Shown here: piece by piece, positions 43,100 through 51,752 of the stretch
How positions within the stretch are numbered: the first letter of the stretch is position 1
How the letters are laid out: each line of letters begins with the position of its first letter
From: Candidatus Dependentiae bacterium Noda2021
GTDB taxonomy: Bacteria; Babelota; Babeliae; Babelales; Vermiphilaceae
Length of the DNA: 64,000 nt
Direction: 5' to 3'
Assembly (NCBI GenBank): GCA_020886235.1
Contig: AP025250.1
Coordinates: 124,001 to 188,000, forward strand
Position numbers and translations under genes: made by a program
The notes under the pieces: generated by a model
Told to the model about the DNA's origin: nothing
Databases searched by the model: none
What the model saw: the letters and a program-made list of their open reading frames with translations, nothing else

Positions 43100-43666
43100 A
43101 TGATTAAAGAATTATATTATGTCACGGGCAATCGGGGTAAATTTGAGATGGTTAAAAATTTTTTAGCTTCTCACACTGAATTATCTGTAAAGAACATTGA
43201 CTTAGATCTTTTAGAAGAACAAACACTCGATTTAAAACAGATTGCTATTTCTAAAGCAGAGCAAGCCTGGTCAAAGGTTGGCAAGCCACTTATCGTTGAT
43301 GATTCTGGAATTTTTTTTAAACGGTACAACCAATTTCCTGGAGTAATGACAAAATTTATTTTTAAGTCATTGGGTATGGAAGGTCTGTTTAGATTATATG
43401 ATGAAGGTGATAGCGCAACTTTTGTGACCTATTTGTGTTTTAAAATGGATGACGAAAAAACTCGTGTTTTTGAAGGAAGTGTTAAAGGTACGCTTATCAA
43501 ACCAACCACTACTCAAATTGATATGAATTTGCCTTACACGCACATATTAGTGCCCAATGGAACAACACAAACATTACACGAATTAACGCAAGGTGCCGGA
43601 TACTCTGAGTACAATCCTCGTATCATTGCGCTACAAAAATTAGTAGAATTTTTACGTCACAAGTAA
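43100..43666 (+). CDS. rdgB: RdgB/HAM1-like nucleotide pyrophosphatase, copy 2
   Basis: 188 residues, clearly related to the preceding gene along its length. It has the T-x-N-x-G-K motif (YVTGNRGKFEM), intact VDDSGIFF, FPGVMTKFIF and AGYSEYNPR near the end. This copy fits the family consensus better and is probably the main house-cleaning enzyme; copy 1 may have changed specificity. Own ribosome site GAGA at some distance upstream. Confidence 0.88.
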   Translation: MIKELYYVTGNRGKFEMVKNFLASHTELSVKNIDLDLLEEQTLDLKQIAISKAEQAWSKVGKPLIVDDSGIFFKRYNQFPGVMTKFIFKSLGMEGLFRLYDEGDSATFVTYLCFKMDDEKTRVFEGSVKGTLIKPTTTQIDMNLPYTHILVPNGTTQTLHELTQGAGYSEYNPRIIALQKLVEFLRHK

Positions 43667-43682
43667 ACGCTCCAATGATATC

Positions 43683-44336
43683 ATGCAAAACAACGTGAAT
43701 TTATTTTACGCAATTCTGCTGATGAATGTTGCTCATTATTTTTTTGCTAGCCAACACACCGATTTTTCATATGGGGACCCGTTGCCCAGTGAAGTAAGTT
43801 CAAAACTTAATGATCACAGTCACTCACTTGTCGATGGAGCTGAACTCGTAACACATAATATTTTTTGTGTGAGCTGGTTGCCTGATTTTATCATAAAAAG
43901 ATCAACTCATGACAATCGCGTTGAGGGTGCAAGGCGCTTTGCAGAAGCAATTAAACAATTGGGTATGCAACACATTTTTTATGTACCAAAAAAATATGCA
44001 TACCAATGTCCCTCAGGACATGAATATGTAATTTGTGAAATGCTCAAAAATTCACAGGACGCAATAACACTTCCGGATGTAAAAAATATAATAAAACTTG
44101 CTATGGTCATAGGTTGGCAAGATTCCCATCGGGATAACTTTTTTAAACTGCCTAATGGGTTGATTGCCATAATTGACACAGAACTTACAGCCATCGTCCC
44201 ATCAGGAAAAGATCTAAAGCACAAAATCATCAAACGTATGTTCTGCGAGTCGGGTTACACACCCGATGCAAAAGACTATCTGTATAGGCATCTGCATTCT
44301 ACACCACCGCGTAAAATAGTCACAAAGCAGCATTAA
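43683..44336 (+). CDS. Exported kinase-like protein, tandem copy 1
   Basis: 217 residues, hydrophobic N-terminus (LFYAILLMNVAHYFFAS). First of three adjacent paralogues. The shared core is WLPDFIIKRS, ARRFAEAI, a strand with KKYAYQCPSGHEYVICEML and then DSHRDNFFKLPNGLIAIIDTE. The D-x-H-x-D-N ... I-D-T-E pattern resembles the catalytic loop and metal-binding motif of aminoglycoside/choline kinase-type folds, and the early Lys could be the ATP lysine. The N-lobe is very short and no Gly-rich loop is clear. Function unproven. Confidence 0.62.
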   Translation: MQNNVNLFYAILLMNVAHYFFASQHTDFSYGDPLPSEVSSKLNDHSHSLVDGAELVTHNIFCVSWLPDFIIKRSTHDNRVEGARRFAEAIKQLGMQHIFYVPKKYAYQCPSGHEYVICEMLKNSQDAITLPDVKNIIKLAMVIGWQDSHRDNFFKLPNGLIAIIDTELTAIVPSGKDLKHKIIKRMFCESGYTPDAKDYLYRHLHSTPPRKIVTKQH

Positions 44337-44499
44337 TAAGTCGGTTGGTAAGCTCGATAGAGGGTTTTCATAAACCCAATAAAAATTGACTATTTGTATA
44401 AATGCGGTACTCTTAAATTAACAAGTTACAGCATGTGAAACGATTTATGCAGCTATGTTGTGCATAAATATACACCTTTCATGCGCTCAGGAGAACACT

Positions 44500-45159
44500 A
44501 TGAAATTAAAAATAATACTCATGACTTATGCTATGGTGCAGGGCGTGACAATGTGCTATGCAGCCGAAGTCAAACCAATACATGAATCTCAATATTCAAC
44601 TCAATTACCCCTTGAATTAAAAACATTACTTGATGCAAACATTCACACGTTGGAGCCATCTAAAGCTTCACTTTTTGATGCTTCAATGTATAAGCCTGCT
44701 TGGTTGCCTGGCTGGATAGTCAAATCATCCAATGTATGTTTTACCCGCTTGAGTGGTGCAACCAAATTTGTACAAGCCAAGGAAAAATTACAGCTAGATT
44801 CAATAGAAATTCCGGTTAAATATGGATACACATCTGCCCGTGGTAATCATTACGTGATTGCTCAACTGATACATGATACCAAAAAAGATTTAACGCTCAG
44901 TGATACCAAGCGCGTGTATAAGATTGCGTGTGAAGTTGGCTGGAAAGATGCACATCGTGATAATTTCTTTAAAACCGAGCGCGGCACGGTTGCAATTATT
45001 GATACTGAAGCTGAATATCTTGAAAAAACTAAATCAAAAAATATAAAAGAAGCGGTTGTGTCAAAAATGCTCTGCAAGCATGGATACACCAGCGAGGCTT
45101 ACAACTATTTGATACAAAAAAACTTAAAATTAATTGAGATGGATATATCTCAAGCGTAA
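44500..45159 (+). CDS. Exported kinase-like protein, tandem copy 2
   Basis: 219 residues from the ATG at 44500, preceded by AGGAG. Signal peptide MKLKIILMTYAMVQGVTMCYA. Core features match the neighbours: WLPGWIVKSS, ATKFVQA, VKYGYTSARGNHYVIAQL and KDAHRDNFFKTERGTVAIID-TE. The H-R-D-N and I-D-T-E motifs are complete. The three genes are closely packed on one strand and this one is probably co-transcribed with the next, 17 bases downstream. Confidence 0.65.
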   Translation: MKLKIILMTYAMVQGVTMCYAAEVKPIHESQYSTQLPLELKTLLDANIHTLEPSKASLFDASMYKPAWLPGWIVKSSNVCFTRLSGATKFVQAKEKLQLDSIEIPVKYGYTSARGNHYVIAQLIHDTKKDLTLSDTKRVYKIACEVGWKDAHRDNFFKTERGTVAIIDTEAEYLEKTKSKNIKEAVVSKMLCKHGYTSEAYNYLIQKNLKLIEMDISQA

Positions 45160-45176
45160 ATTAAAAAGAGAATGTT

Positions 45177-45893
45177 ATGAAAAAATTATTGTTATTACTT
45201 TTGTGCATACCCGCGCTTACCGTTTCTAGCCAATCACCGTTTGATTACAATCAACCGTTGCCTGCTTCGCTAAAAAAAGCGCTCGATGATAATTACGCCC
45301 ACGTGAGAGAATCAGTCAACCGTGAAAAAGTAGCAACTATTGCCCAACTGCCCGATTGGCTTATAAAAACATCGCCGCAAAGCCGTTTGGAGGGTGCAAA
45401 AAAATTTGCACAAGCAATAAAAGACATGAAAAGTACCTCGTTTGATATGCCTCTAAAATACCCTTACCAAGGACCCGATTCACGCACATACCTCATTGCA
45501 CAACGCAAAGAGCAAAGCAACGATGTACTCACAAAAGACGATGCAAAAGATATCTTACGCTTGTCCAAAAAAGTAGAGTGGCTTGATTGTCACCCGGGTA
45601 ATTTTTTTAAAACACCTCAAGGTAAAATCGCTCTAATTGATACAGAAGATGCCTGGATGGGCGCTGGTACAACTCATGAGTATGAACTTAAATTTGCATT
45701 GGTTCATAAGTTGTTAAAAATGGGATCACGTCCCTACACCGATGAAGCCTATAGGTATTTAAAAGGTAAGCATCAGTTGTACATGGATTGGCCTAATCCG
45801 AATCATGTGCGTTATATCAAAGTTATGAGTGCACACAAAAAAATATGTAATTCGTTTTTGCGTGACTTGTCTCAATCATGGTCATTTGTATAA
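45177..45893 (+). CDS. Exported kinase-like protein, tandem copy 3
   Basis: 238 residues. Signal peptide MKKLLLLLLCIPALTVSS. Conserved WLIKTS, AKKFAQAI, LKYPYQGPDSRTYLIAQR, then LDCHPGNFFKTPQGKIALID-TE; here the loop is H-P-G-N, the form seen in many phosphotransferases of the aminoglycoside kinase type. A C-terminal extension of about 40 residues distinguishes it from the others. Function unproven. Confidence 0.65.
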   Translation: MKKLLLLLLCIPALTVSSQSPFDYNQPLPASLKKALDDNYAHVRESVNREKVATIAQLPDWLIKTSPQSRLEGAKKFAQAIKDMKSTSFDMPLKYPYQGPDSRTYLIAQRKEQSNDVLTKDDAKDILRLSKKVEWLDCHPGNFFKTPQGKIALIDTEDAWMGAGTTHEYELKFALVHKLLKMGSRPYTDEAYRYLKGKHQLYMDWPNPNHVRYIKVMSAHKKICNSFLRDLSQSWSFV

Positions 45894-45967
45894 AAGTCAT
45901 TGGTTGATTTTAAAAACTGTGTATACAATATAATTCTTGATACTGTAAAAAAACACAAGGAATTCCC

Positions 45968-46174
45968 ATGCGTCGCACATCATTTAACTACACTGCTCTT
46001 ATTCATCTTGTATTAGGTGGATTGCTTTTACTGTGGACAAGTGCTTTTATTCTCAAACTAATTGCCTTTATAGTAGGTATTCTTCTAATTAATTCAGGTA
46101 TTACTCAAATGGGTTACCGTGGCTTAAGTTCGTATATTTCTCAAATTGCAATGCGCGGCATGCGAGGTTTTTAA
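45968..46174 (+). CDS. Small membrane protein, unknown
   Basis: 68 residues with AAGGAATT upstream of the ATG. Two hydrophobic segments (LIHLVLGGLLLLWTS and IAFIVGILLINSGI) form a hairpin, followed by a polar C-terminus with Met-Arg repeats. Not recognised. Confidence 0.6.
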   Translation: MRRTSFNYTALIHLVLGGLLLLWTSAFILKLIAFIVGILLINSGITQMGYRGLSSYISQIAMRGMRGF

Positions 46175-46251
46175 ACTCGTCCCCGATTCTTTAAAACATT
46201 GAATCTCTTGGAATTACCCTGATATAGTTTTGTTACTATGAAAGGGTAGCC

Positions 46252-47448
46252 ATGAAAGCAGTAGTCTTTAAGAATATTGGTCAGATCGCATTGGAAGACG
46301 TTTCAAGCCCAACGATTAAAGAGCAAAAAGATGCCATTATCGCGATTACTACGAGCGCAATTTGTGGTACCGATTTACATCTGGTGCGAGGAGCTGTTGC
46401 AGGCATGAAACCCGGCACTGTTTTGGGACATGAAGCGGTCGGTGTAATTAAGTCTATTGGGACTGATGTACATATGTTTAAAGTGGGTGATCGAGTAATC
46501 GTGCCGTCAACCATTGCATGTGGCCGCTGCCAGTATTGTGAGCAAAAATTATATGCACAATGCGATAATTCAAATCCACATGGTCCTCATGCAGGCACAG
46601 CATTTTACGGCGGTCCAGCAGACAGTGGCCCCTTTCAAGGTATGCAAGCTGAACAAGTACGTGTTCCTTTTGCTGATGTAAACCTCGTAAAAATTCCGGA
46701 TAATCTAACTGATGAACAAGTAATTTTATTATCTGATATTTTACCAACGTCCTATATGGCAGTGGAACTTGCAGATGTTAAACCATCTGATACTGTTGCG
46801 GTGTTTGGCTGCGGGCCGGTTGGCCAGCTTGCTGTAGCCTGTTTAAAAATAAAAGGTGTTAAAAAAATATTTGCAATTGATCGTGTTGTCGACCGATTAG
46901 AGCAAGCGGCATCCCAAGGTGCGCACCCCATAAATTTCGAACAAGTTGATCCGGTTAAAGAACTAATGGCACTCACCAACAATAACGGACCGAGCAAAGT
47001 TATTGATGCGGTAGGTGTTGATGCAGAAAAGCCTAGCTGGTGCACAAAGGAAGAGAGCAAGCAGTTTGAAGAAGAAGTACATAACGTTGCACCAAGAACA
47101 AACCCTGATGGCAAAAATTGGATACCCGGTTCTGGGCCATCTCAAGCATTGAATTGGGCCGTAAAATCAGTTGCCAAGTGTGGAACTATTTCTATTATCG
47201 GTGTGTATGCCGATGAATCTAGATCATTTTTAATTGGTGATGCTATGAATAAGAACCTTGTGGTTCGCATGGGCAATTGTAATCATCGAGCATATTTTCC
47301 TCAATTGCTAGAATGGGTACTCCAAAAGAAAATAAATCTTGTTCCGTTCATTTCACACCGTGTCCCTTTGTCAGCTGCGGTTAATGCGTATAAACATTTT
47401 GATGTGCGTGAAAAAGGGTGGCATAAAGTTATACTCAAAGTTTCCTAA
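46252..47448 (+). CDS. Zinc-dependent alcohol dehydrogenase, formaldehyde dehydrogenase-like
   Basis: 398 residues of the medium-chain dehydrogenase family. Catalytic zinc ligands are in CGTDLHLVRG and GHEAVG; the structural zinc lobe is CGRCQYCEQKLYAQC; the nucleotide-binding loop is VFGCGPVGQLAVAC. The insertion with GPADSGPFQGMQAEQVRVP and the later WTKEE-like loop resemble glutathione-independent formaldehyde dehydrogenases. It should oxidise an alcohol or aldehyde hydrate with NAD. Single gene with own start (TAGCC before ATG, weak ribosome site). Confidence 0.92.
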   Translation: MKAVVFKNIGQIALEDVSSPTIKEQKDAIIAITTSAICGTDLHLVRGAVAGMKPGTVLGHEAVGVIKSIGTDVHMFKVGDRVIVPSTIACGRCQYCEQKLYAQCDNSNPHGPHAGTAFYGGPADSGPFQGMQAEQVRVPFADVNLVKIPDNLTDEQVILLSDILPTSYMAVELADVKPSDTVAVFGCGPVGQLAVACLKIKGVKKIFAIDRVVDRLEQAASQGAHPINFEQVDPVKELMALTNNNGPSKVIDAVGVDAEKPSWCTKEESKQFEEEVHNVAPRTNPDGKNWIPGSGPSQALNWAVKSVAKCGTISIIGVYADESRSFLIGDAMNKNLVVRMGNCNHRAYFPQLLEWVLQKKINLVPFISHRVPLSAAVNAYKHFDVREKGWHKVILKVS

Positions 47449-47463
47449 TAGCGGTGTGTCAGA

Positions 47464-48144
47464 ATGTTTAGATTGATGCCATTATTTCTATTAACCTGGG
47501 GTATTTCATGGATGTTCGCGTCCGAATACAATCACTATGAAATAATTAACCTTGGTGGTGATTGTCAAATTGCTTACCAGATGCATATAAATGGTATTCG
47601 TAAGTATGCGTTGCCCTTTGATAAAATTATATGCACTACTGAAAGTCTTATGCAGGTCTTGCAAAATAATTTTGCAGGCTGGCTTGAAAAAGATAAATTG
47701 GAACTCGTGATTACTGAGCGCAGCAAATATGTATTAGATGCAACCTATCAAACGCGGTGGCTCCACGATTTTAAATTGAACGAAAATTTTATTAATGATT
47801 ATGATGACATTTATCAAACTTACCAGCGACGCATACAACGCTACAGAACCTTGGTAGGCGGCAATCATGCCGTTGTCTTTTTGCGTAAAAATATCACCAA
47901 AGCACAGGCGCTTGAGTTGCGCGATCTTTTGTCGCTTCTTTACCCGGCGCCTAATTTTGTATTAGTTGTTCTTGAGAGTAGTCCTGATTTTAAAGAGGAT
48001 TGGGGTGAAAAGAACATTATAAATCTTTTCTTAACCAAGCCAGTACCCTACCATTGGAAGGGTGATGATCAAGCCTGGCGCGCTATTTTCACGCGTCTTG
48101 GGTTTGACATAACATCTGCAGAAAAAAGCACAACTGAAATTTAA
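47464..48144 (+). CDS. DUF1796 family putative cysteine peptidase
   Basis: 226 residues with signal peptide MFRLMPLFLLTWGISWMFA. INLGGDCQIAYQMHINGIRK and the PFD motif in ALPFDKI match DUF1796, a papain-like putative cysteine peptidase family also found in bacteria that produce nonribosomal peptides and in intracellular species. The Cys in GGDC would be the nucleophile; His candidates lie near HDF and YHW. Starts 16 bases after the dehydrogenase. Confidence 0.72.
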   Translation: MFRLMPLFLLTWGISWMFASEYNHYEIINLGGDCQIAYQMHINGIRKYALPFDKIICTTESLMQVLQNNFAGWLEKDKLELVITERSKYVLDATYQTRWLHDFKLNENFINDYDDIYQTYQRRIQRYRTLVGGNHAVVFLRKNITKAQALELRDLLSLLYPAPNFVLVVLESSPDFKEDWGEKNIINLFLTKPVPYHWKGDDQAWRAIFTRLGFDITSAEKSTTEI

Positions 48145-48278
48145 TTTCTAATAAAATATTACCGCGATTACTGGTTGTTTTAATTTACAAAATTAACTAA
48201 TTTGGTAGAGTTACGAATACTTATTAATTGTAGCTAAACAAATCGTTTGCTTTGTTTTATTGTTAGGGTTTGCCCATT

Positions 48279-49310
48279 ATGAAAAAACTTTTACTTATTT
48301 TAGGACTGCCTGTCATGCTTCAAGCAAATAACTTAGATTGGATAAATCCAGATAATAAAATAGTACAAACAATTTTCTACCAAGGTATTTTGTCATCCCA
48401 AGTGCAAGCTGCCCGTTACATGGGCAAAGAAGGATTTGTAGCGACCACGGGAGAGCGTGTTATATGCCGCAATGGTCTTAATTTGATACAAAACGTGTAT
48501 ATTGGTGCAGAAATAGATGAAGTAGTACCATGGCGTGCTCATGAGTTTAAAAATTCCTATTGGAAGTCAGTAAAAGCCCGTTTTCACAAGCTGATCAGCC
48601 GCGCTGCAAACGATCGTGATGGCATTGAAATTATACCCAATGAGCAAGGCCCGTCGCTGCAAGCTCATATAATTGATTTAAAAAAAGTTAATTTGGCCCA
48701 ACAAAATGATCTTGCTAATCACAAATTAAAGTATGATTTGTGTGTTCAGGATTATCCGCATGATTCTAAGATTTTGTTTGGAGTGTCCCGCGGTGCTGCA
48801 ACAACGTTTAGTGCAATAGCACACAATGGGTATGACACCAATTTGGTCAAACTAGTAGTCTTAGAAGGATGTTTTGACAGTATCGATCATCTGATTAAGC
48901 TACGCGTTCCCTTGCTTGGCTGGTACAAGCCTACTCGTAAAATGCTTAATAAACTTTTGTACTCGGTGTTTGGCGACTATAATATTCATGGTATTAGCCC
49001 CTTATCCTTAGTAAATGAGTTTCCCCATGACGTGCCGGTTTTATTTGTCACGTCACGTAAGGATAAAAACGTGCCTATGGAATCTGCTTCTCATTTAGCT
49101 CATACATTGGCAGCAACAGGACATCCTAATGTGTATTTATTGGTACTTGAACAGTCTGGCCACAATGGGTATTACAAGGACAATATAGAAGATCGTTATA
49201 CCTATCTATGTGTTCTTCATGCCTTATATAAATCCTTAGATTTGCCACATGTCCCCTTCTATGCAGAGCAAGGAAAAAGTCTCTTAATTTCATGCAAATT
49301 AAGTCAATAA
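48279..49310 (+). CDS. Exported alpha/beta hydrolase-like protein
   Basis: 343 residues from the ATG at 48279 (AGGG upstream). Signal peptide MKKLLLILGLPVMLQA. Nucleophile elbow ILFGVSRGAATTFSA, acid strand VLFVTSRKDKNVPME and His in LEQSGHNGYY form a likely Ser-Asp-His triad. It resembles exported serine hydrolases of unknown substrate; the GVSRGA motif is close to prolyl oligopeptidase/BD-FAE type esterases. Stands alone. Confidence 0.78.
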   Translation: MKKLLLILGLPVMLQANNLDWINPDNKIVQTIFYQGILSSQVQAARYMGKEGFVATTGERVICRNGLNLIQNVYIGAEIDEVVPWRAHEFKNSYWKSVKARFHKLISRAANDRDGIEIIPNEQGPSLQAHIIDLKKVNLAQQNDLANHKLKYDLCVQDYPHDSKILFGVSRGAATTFSAIAHNGYDTNLVKLVVLEGCFDSIDHLIKLRVPLLGWYKPTRKMLNKLLYSVFGDYNIHGISPLSLVNEFPHDVPVLFVTSRKDKNVPMESASHLAHTLAATGHPNVYLLVLEQSGHNGYYKDNIEDRYTYLCVLHALYKSLDLPHVPFYAEQGKSLLISCKLSQ

Positions 49311-49318
49311 AAATTCAG

Positions 49319-49350
49319 TTTTGAGCAAAAAGATTACATTTTGAGCAAAA
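49319..49350. repeat. Two copies of palindrome TTTTGAGCAAAA, 20 bases apart
   Basis: Copies at 49319-49330 and 49339-49350 are two helical turns apart, about 35 bases upstream of a -35 box (TTGACT at 49384). A third copy lies at 54551-54562, ahead of another exported-protein gene. Suggests a dimeric regulator site. Confidence 0.5.
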
Positions 49351-49451
49351 CAGCTGTATTAAAGTTTCACATTGTAACAAAATTTGACTTTGAAATCAAT
49401 AAAGTTATTCTGATAGTAGATTAAAACGAAAACCAAATGGAGGAAATTCGT

Positions 49452-50132
49452 ATGAAATCATTATCATTAGTTTACTTAACATTGTTGCCATTAGTGGTAG
49501 CAGGTTCACAAATCAACGCAATGAATGGCATGTTGCCAACTCAAGTTGCTCCACAGCATAATTTTATCAACCGTGTTAAAGCAAATTCAGGTGTACGTGT
49601 ATTTAACAGCACCCCTAATTTCTTTGCGATGGATGCACATCAAATCCAGGTGCAGCAAGAATTAGCACAAGGTGCTCTTGAACAAGCGGTAATTCAACCC
49701 GAAGTTCAGCCATCTTTAGTAGCTACTTACACAGCAAAAGCCAAAGAACTAGCTCAAGCAGGCTTGGCTAAGGTTAACCAGTTTGGTTCAACAGTAGCTC
49801 AAAAAGCGCACAATGCGTACAATAGTAAAGCCGTTCAACAAGGTTTTGCTAAAGTAGGCCAAGCGCGTGATTTTGTAGCTGCAAAATTCAATCAAGCGTT
49901 AAACAGTGAGTTTGCTCAAAAAATAGCGCAAAAAGGTAATCAAGCATACGCATATGTTCAGGAAAATCCTAAACTTGTTGCGGGTGTTGTAGCCGGCGCG
50001 GTAGCTACCTACGGTGTTTATAAATTGGTAAAAAATTACCAAACTAAAAAATACGTGAGCAATCAACCCATTCGTATTTTAACTACACAAGAAGCAGATG
50101 CACTTCCTGCAGCATTACTTGCTTCAATATAA
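49452..50132 (+). CDS. Exported helical tail-anchored protein, family copy 1
   Basis: 226 residues from the ATG at 49452; the upstream ATG overlaps the GGAGG ribosome site. Signal peptide MKSLSLVYLTLLPLVVAGS, then an Ala/Gln/Lys-rich amphipathic helix region with repeats of the type AKELAQAGLAKVNQF and QGFAKVGQARDFVAAKF. A Gly/Ala-rich membrane helix (LVAGVVAGAVATYGVYKLV) is near the C-terminus. Two genes downstream have the same plan. The helical region resembles apolipoprotein-type lipid-binding sequence. Function unknown; surface or periplasmic. Confidence 0.65.
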   Translation: MKSLSLVYLTLLPLVVAGSQINAMNGMLPTQVAPQHNFINRVKANSGVRVFNSTPNFFAMDAHQIQVQQELAQGALEQAVIQPEVQPSLVATYTAKAKELAQAGLAKVNQFGSTVAQKAHNAYNSKAVQQGFAKVGQARDFVAAKFNQALNSEFAQKIAQKGNQAYAYVQENPKLVAGVVAGAVATYGVYKLVKNYQTKKYVSNQPIRILTTQEADALPAALLASI

Positions 50133-50147
50133 TAAACAAATATTGCT

Positions 50148-50173
50148 ACCCCTGCTTAAGCAGGGGTTTTTTT
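50148..50173 (+). terminator. Terminator after tail-anchored copy 1
   Basis: ACCCCTGC-TTAA-GCAGGGGT with a T7 run, 16 bases after the stop codon. Confidence 0.93.
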
Positions 50174-50289
50174 ATTGCATGAACTGAATAAATATACAAT
50201 AATGTGCTCACTAAAAGATCTTACGAGATTGCTAATTTTACCATTTATGTTATTCTATTAGTAATAAAATATTGTCATAGGAGGTTATT

Positions 50290-50961
50290 ATGAAAATATT
50301 AAGTTACAAATTATTCGGTGGTTTAATGCTTTTAACAGCATTTGCAGCCCAAGCGGGATGGCCGAATGGTAACGTCGTGAATAAAGTTCGCCCTCGTTCG
50401 GTAAACTCAGGTTGGACGTCGGTAAATTTCATTGATCGTGTCAATGCATGGCAAGAACGTGTACCAGTAAAAGCTACTCAATCACCACAGGTTGAACCAT
50501 CAGTAATTGGTGTTCAAGAAGTAGTTGTCAGCCCTATAGCGCAAGCACCCACTTCGTTTGTAGAAAAAGCCAAAGCTTTAATGATCAATGCTAAAGATAT
50601 GGCGCTTGATGCGGTTAAAAATGCTTACAGCAGCCCTATTACCCAGGATGTAGTTAAAAACATTCAAGATAATAAAAAGGTAGCCATTGGTTTTGTAGTT
50701 GGCGCGACAGCCTTGTATGGTGGGTATAAGTTATATTCCTATTTACGTAAGTCATCACCCAGTGAACTGTCAGCTGATATCAGCAAGCAAGAAAAAGTTT
50801 TTCAAGCCAACTATGCACGCTGCATGAAAAAATCTAAAACAGCGCAACTGGTAAGCTCTTTAAACAGTGAAGCACAAACAGCCAGCCTATTTAATCACAT
50901 TCCAGGTTCCTTGCCTGATGGTGCCCAGCTTAAACCTTATGTGTCATCTCGAACTTTATAA
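50290..50961 (+). CDS. Exported tail-anchored protein, family copy 2
   Basis: 223 residues. Signal peptide MKILSYKLFGGLMLLTAFAAQA; ribosome site AGGAGG. The segment ALMINAKDMALDAVKNAYS and the membrane helix VAIGFVVGATALYGGYKLYSYL parallel the preceding gene (AYNSK and VATYGVYKLV). The motif F-I-x-R-V near residue 45 (FIDRVNAW) is also shared with the first copy (FINRVKAN). Paralogue with different length of helical region. Function unknown. Confidence 0.65.
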   Translation: MKILSYKLFGGLMLLTAFAAQAGWPNGNVVNKVRPRSVNSGWTSVNFIDRVNAWQERVPVKATQSPQVEPSVIGVQEVVVSPIAQAPTSFVEKAKALMINAKDMALDAVKNAYSSPITQDVVKNIQDNKKVAIGFVVGATALYGGYKLYSYLRKSSPSELSADISKQEKVFQANYARCMKKSKTAQLVSSLNSEAQTASLFNHIPGSLPDGAQLKPYVSSRTL

Positions 50962-50980
50962 TTCGATATAACAATAAATC

Positions 50981-51025
50981 AAAAAACGGAAGATGCCTTA
51001 AATGAGGCCATATCTTCCGTTTTTT
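50981..51025 (+). terminator. Terminator after tail-anchored copy 2
   Basis: Long stem with AAAAAACGGAAGAT and ATCTTCCGTTTTTT arms around an inner GCC/GGC hairpin, ending in T7. It works in both directions. Confidence 0.93.
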
Positions 51026-51104
51026 ACTACCTGGACAATTTATGAAATAATGGTAGCATATTTAGTAGTTTTATATCTTGTGTTTATTACTGCATGGAGT
51101 TCAT

Positions 51105-51575
51105 ATGAAATACTTATTATCTCTACTAATGTTGTTATCTATCGTTTCTGTAAACGCTATGGATGAAAATTTAGCACACAAAGAAAATGTTGTTTACAAT
51201 GACACCAAAGAAGCTCACTCACACGCAGTAGCTTTAACCGACAATATCAAACATGGTTTGTCAGCAGCTCAAGATGGTGTCGCTGTAGTTGCAAAAGAAG
51301 TTAAAGATGTTACTGCATCAAGCGCTAACAAACTTTCAAAAATTGGTACCAGCGTTAAAGAAACCGGTAAAAATGTATGGAATGCAGTTCGTGGTAAAAC
51401 TTCTCTTTACAGCAGAATTAAAGAAAGCTTAAAAGCAAACACCTCTGCAACTATTGAAAAAATGAAAAAAAACCCAGGCAAAACTACTGCAATCGTAGCA
51501 GCAACTGCTGCAGCGGTAATAGCCGTTGTTGTTTGTGTTAAAAAATACAAAGCAAAAAGAATTAAAGTTGCTTAA
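51105..51575 (+). CDS. Exported tail-anchored protein, family copy 3
   Basis: 156 residues from the ATG at 51105 (GGAG 5 bases before). Signal peptide MKYLLSLLMLLSIVSVNA. Amphipathic helix LSAAQDGVAVVAKEVKDVTA and LSKIGTSVKETGKNVWNAV, then membrane helix TTAIVAATAAAVIAVVVCV and a Lys-rich tail. Same plan as the two genes upstream, more diverged. The helical region is like LEA/apolipoprotein sequences. Function unknown. Confidence 0.62.
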   Translation: MKYLLSLLMLLSIVSVNAMDENLAHKENVVYNDTKEAHSHAVALTDNIKHGLSAAQDGVAVVAKEVKDVTASSANKLSKIGTSVKETGKNVWNAVRGKTSLYSRIKESLKANTSATIEKMKKNPGKTTAIVAATAAAVIAVVVCVKKYKAKRIKVA

Positions 51576-51592
51576 TTAAAGCACTTTATATA

Positions 51593-51625
51593 AGACCCCA
51601 TGGAAATCCATGGGGTCTTTTTTTT
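51593..51625 (+). terminator. Terminator after tail-anchored copy 3
   Basis: 12-base perfect stem AGACCCCATGGA/TCCATGGGGTCT, 2-base centre, T8 run. Confidence 0.94.
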
Positions 51626-51752
51626 AGACCAAATATTCATTTTCTGTTAATTATTATGTGAAAAATTAACAGTTTTGATTCTAAGTTGTTCAATTTTTTA
51701 CCGATGGTACACTTATAAATAAAAGCCATTTTTCATGTGGAGGTACGCATTT

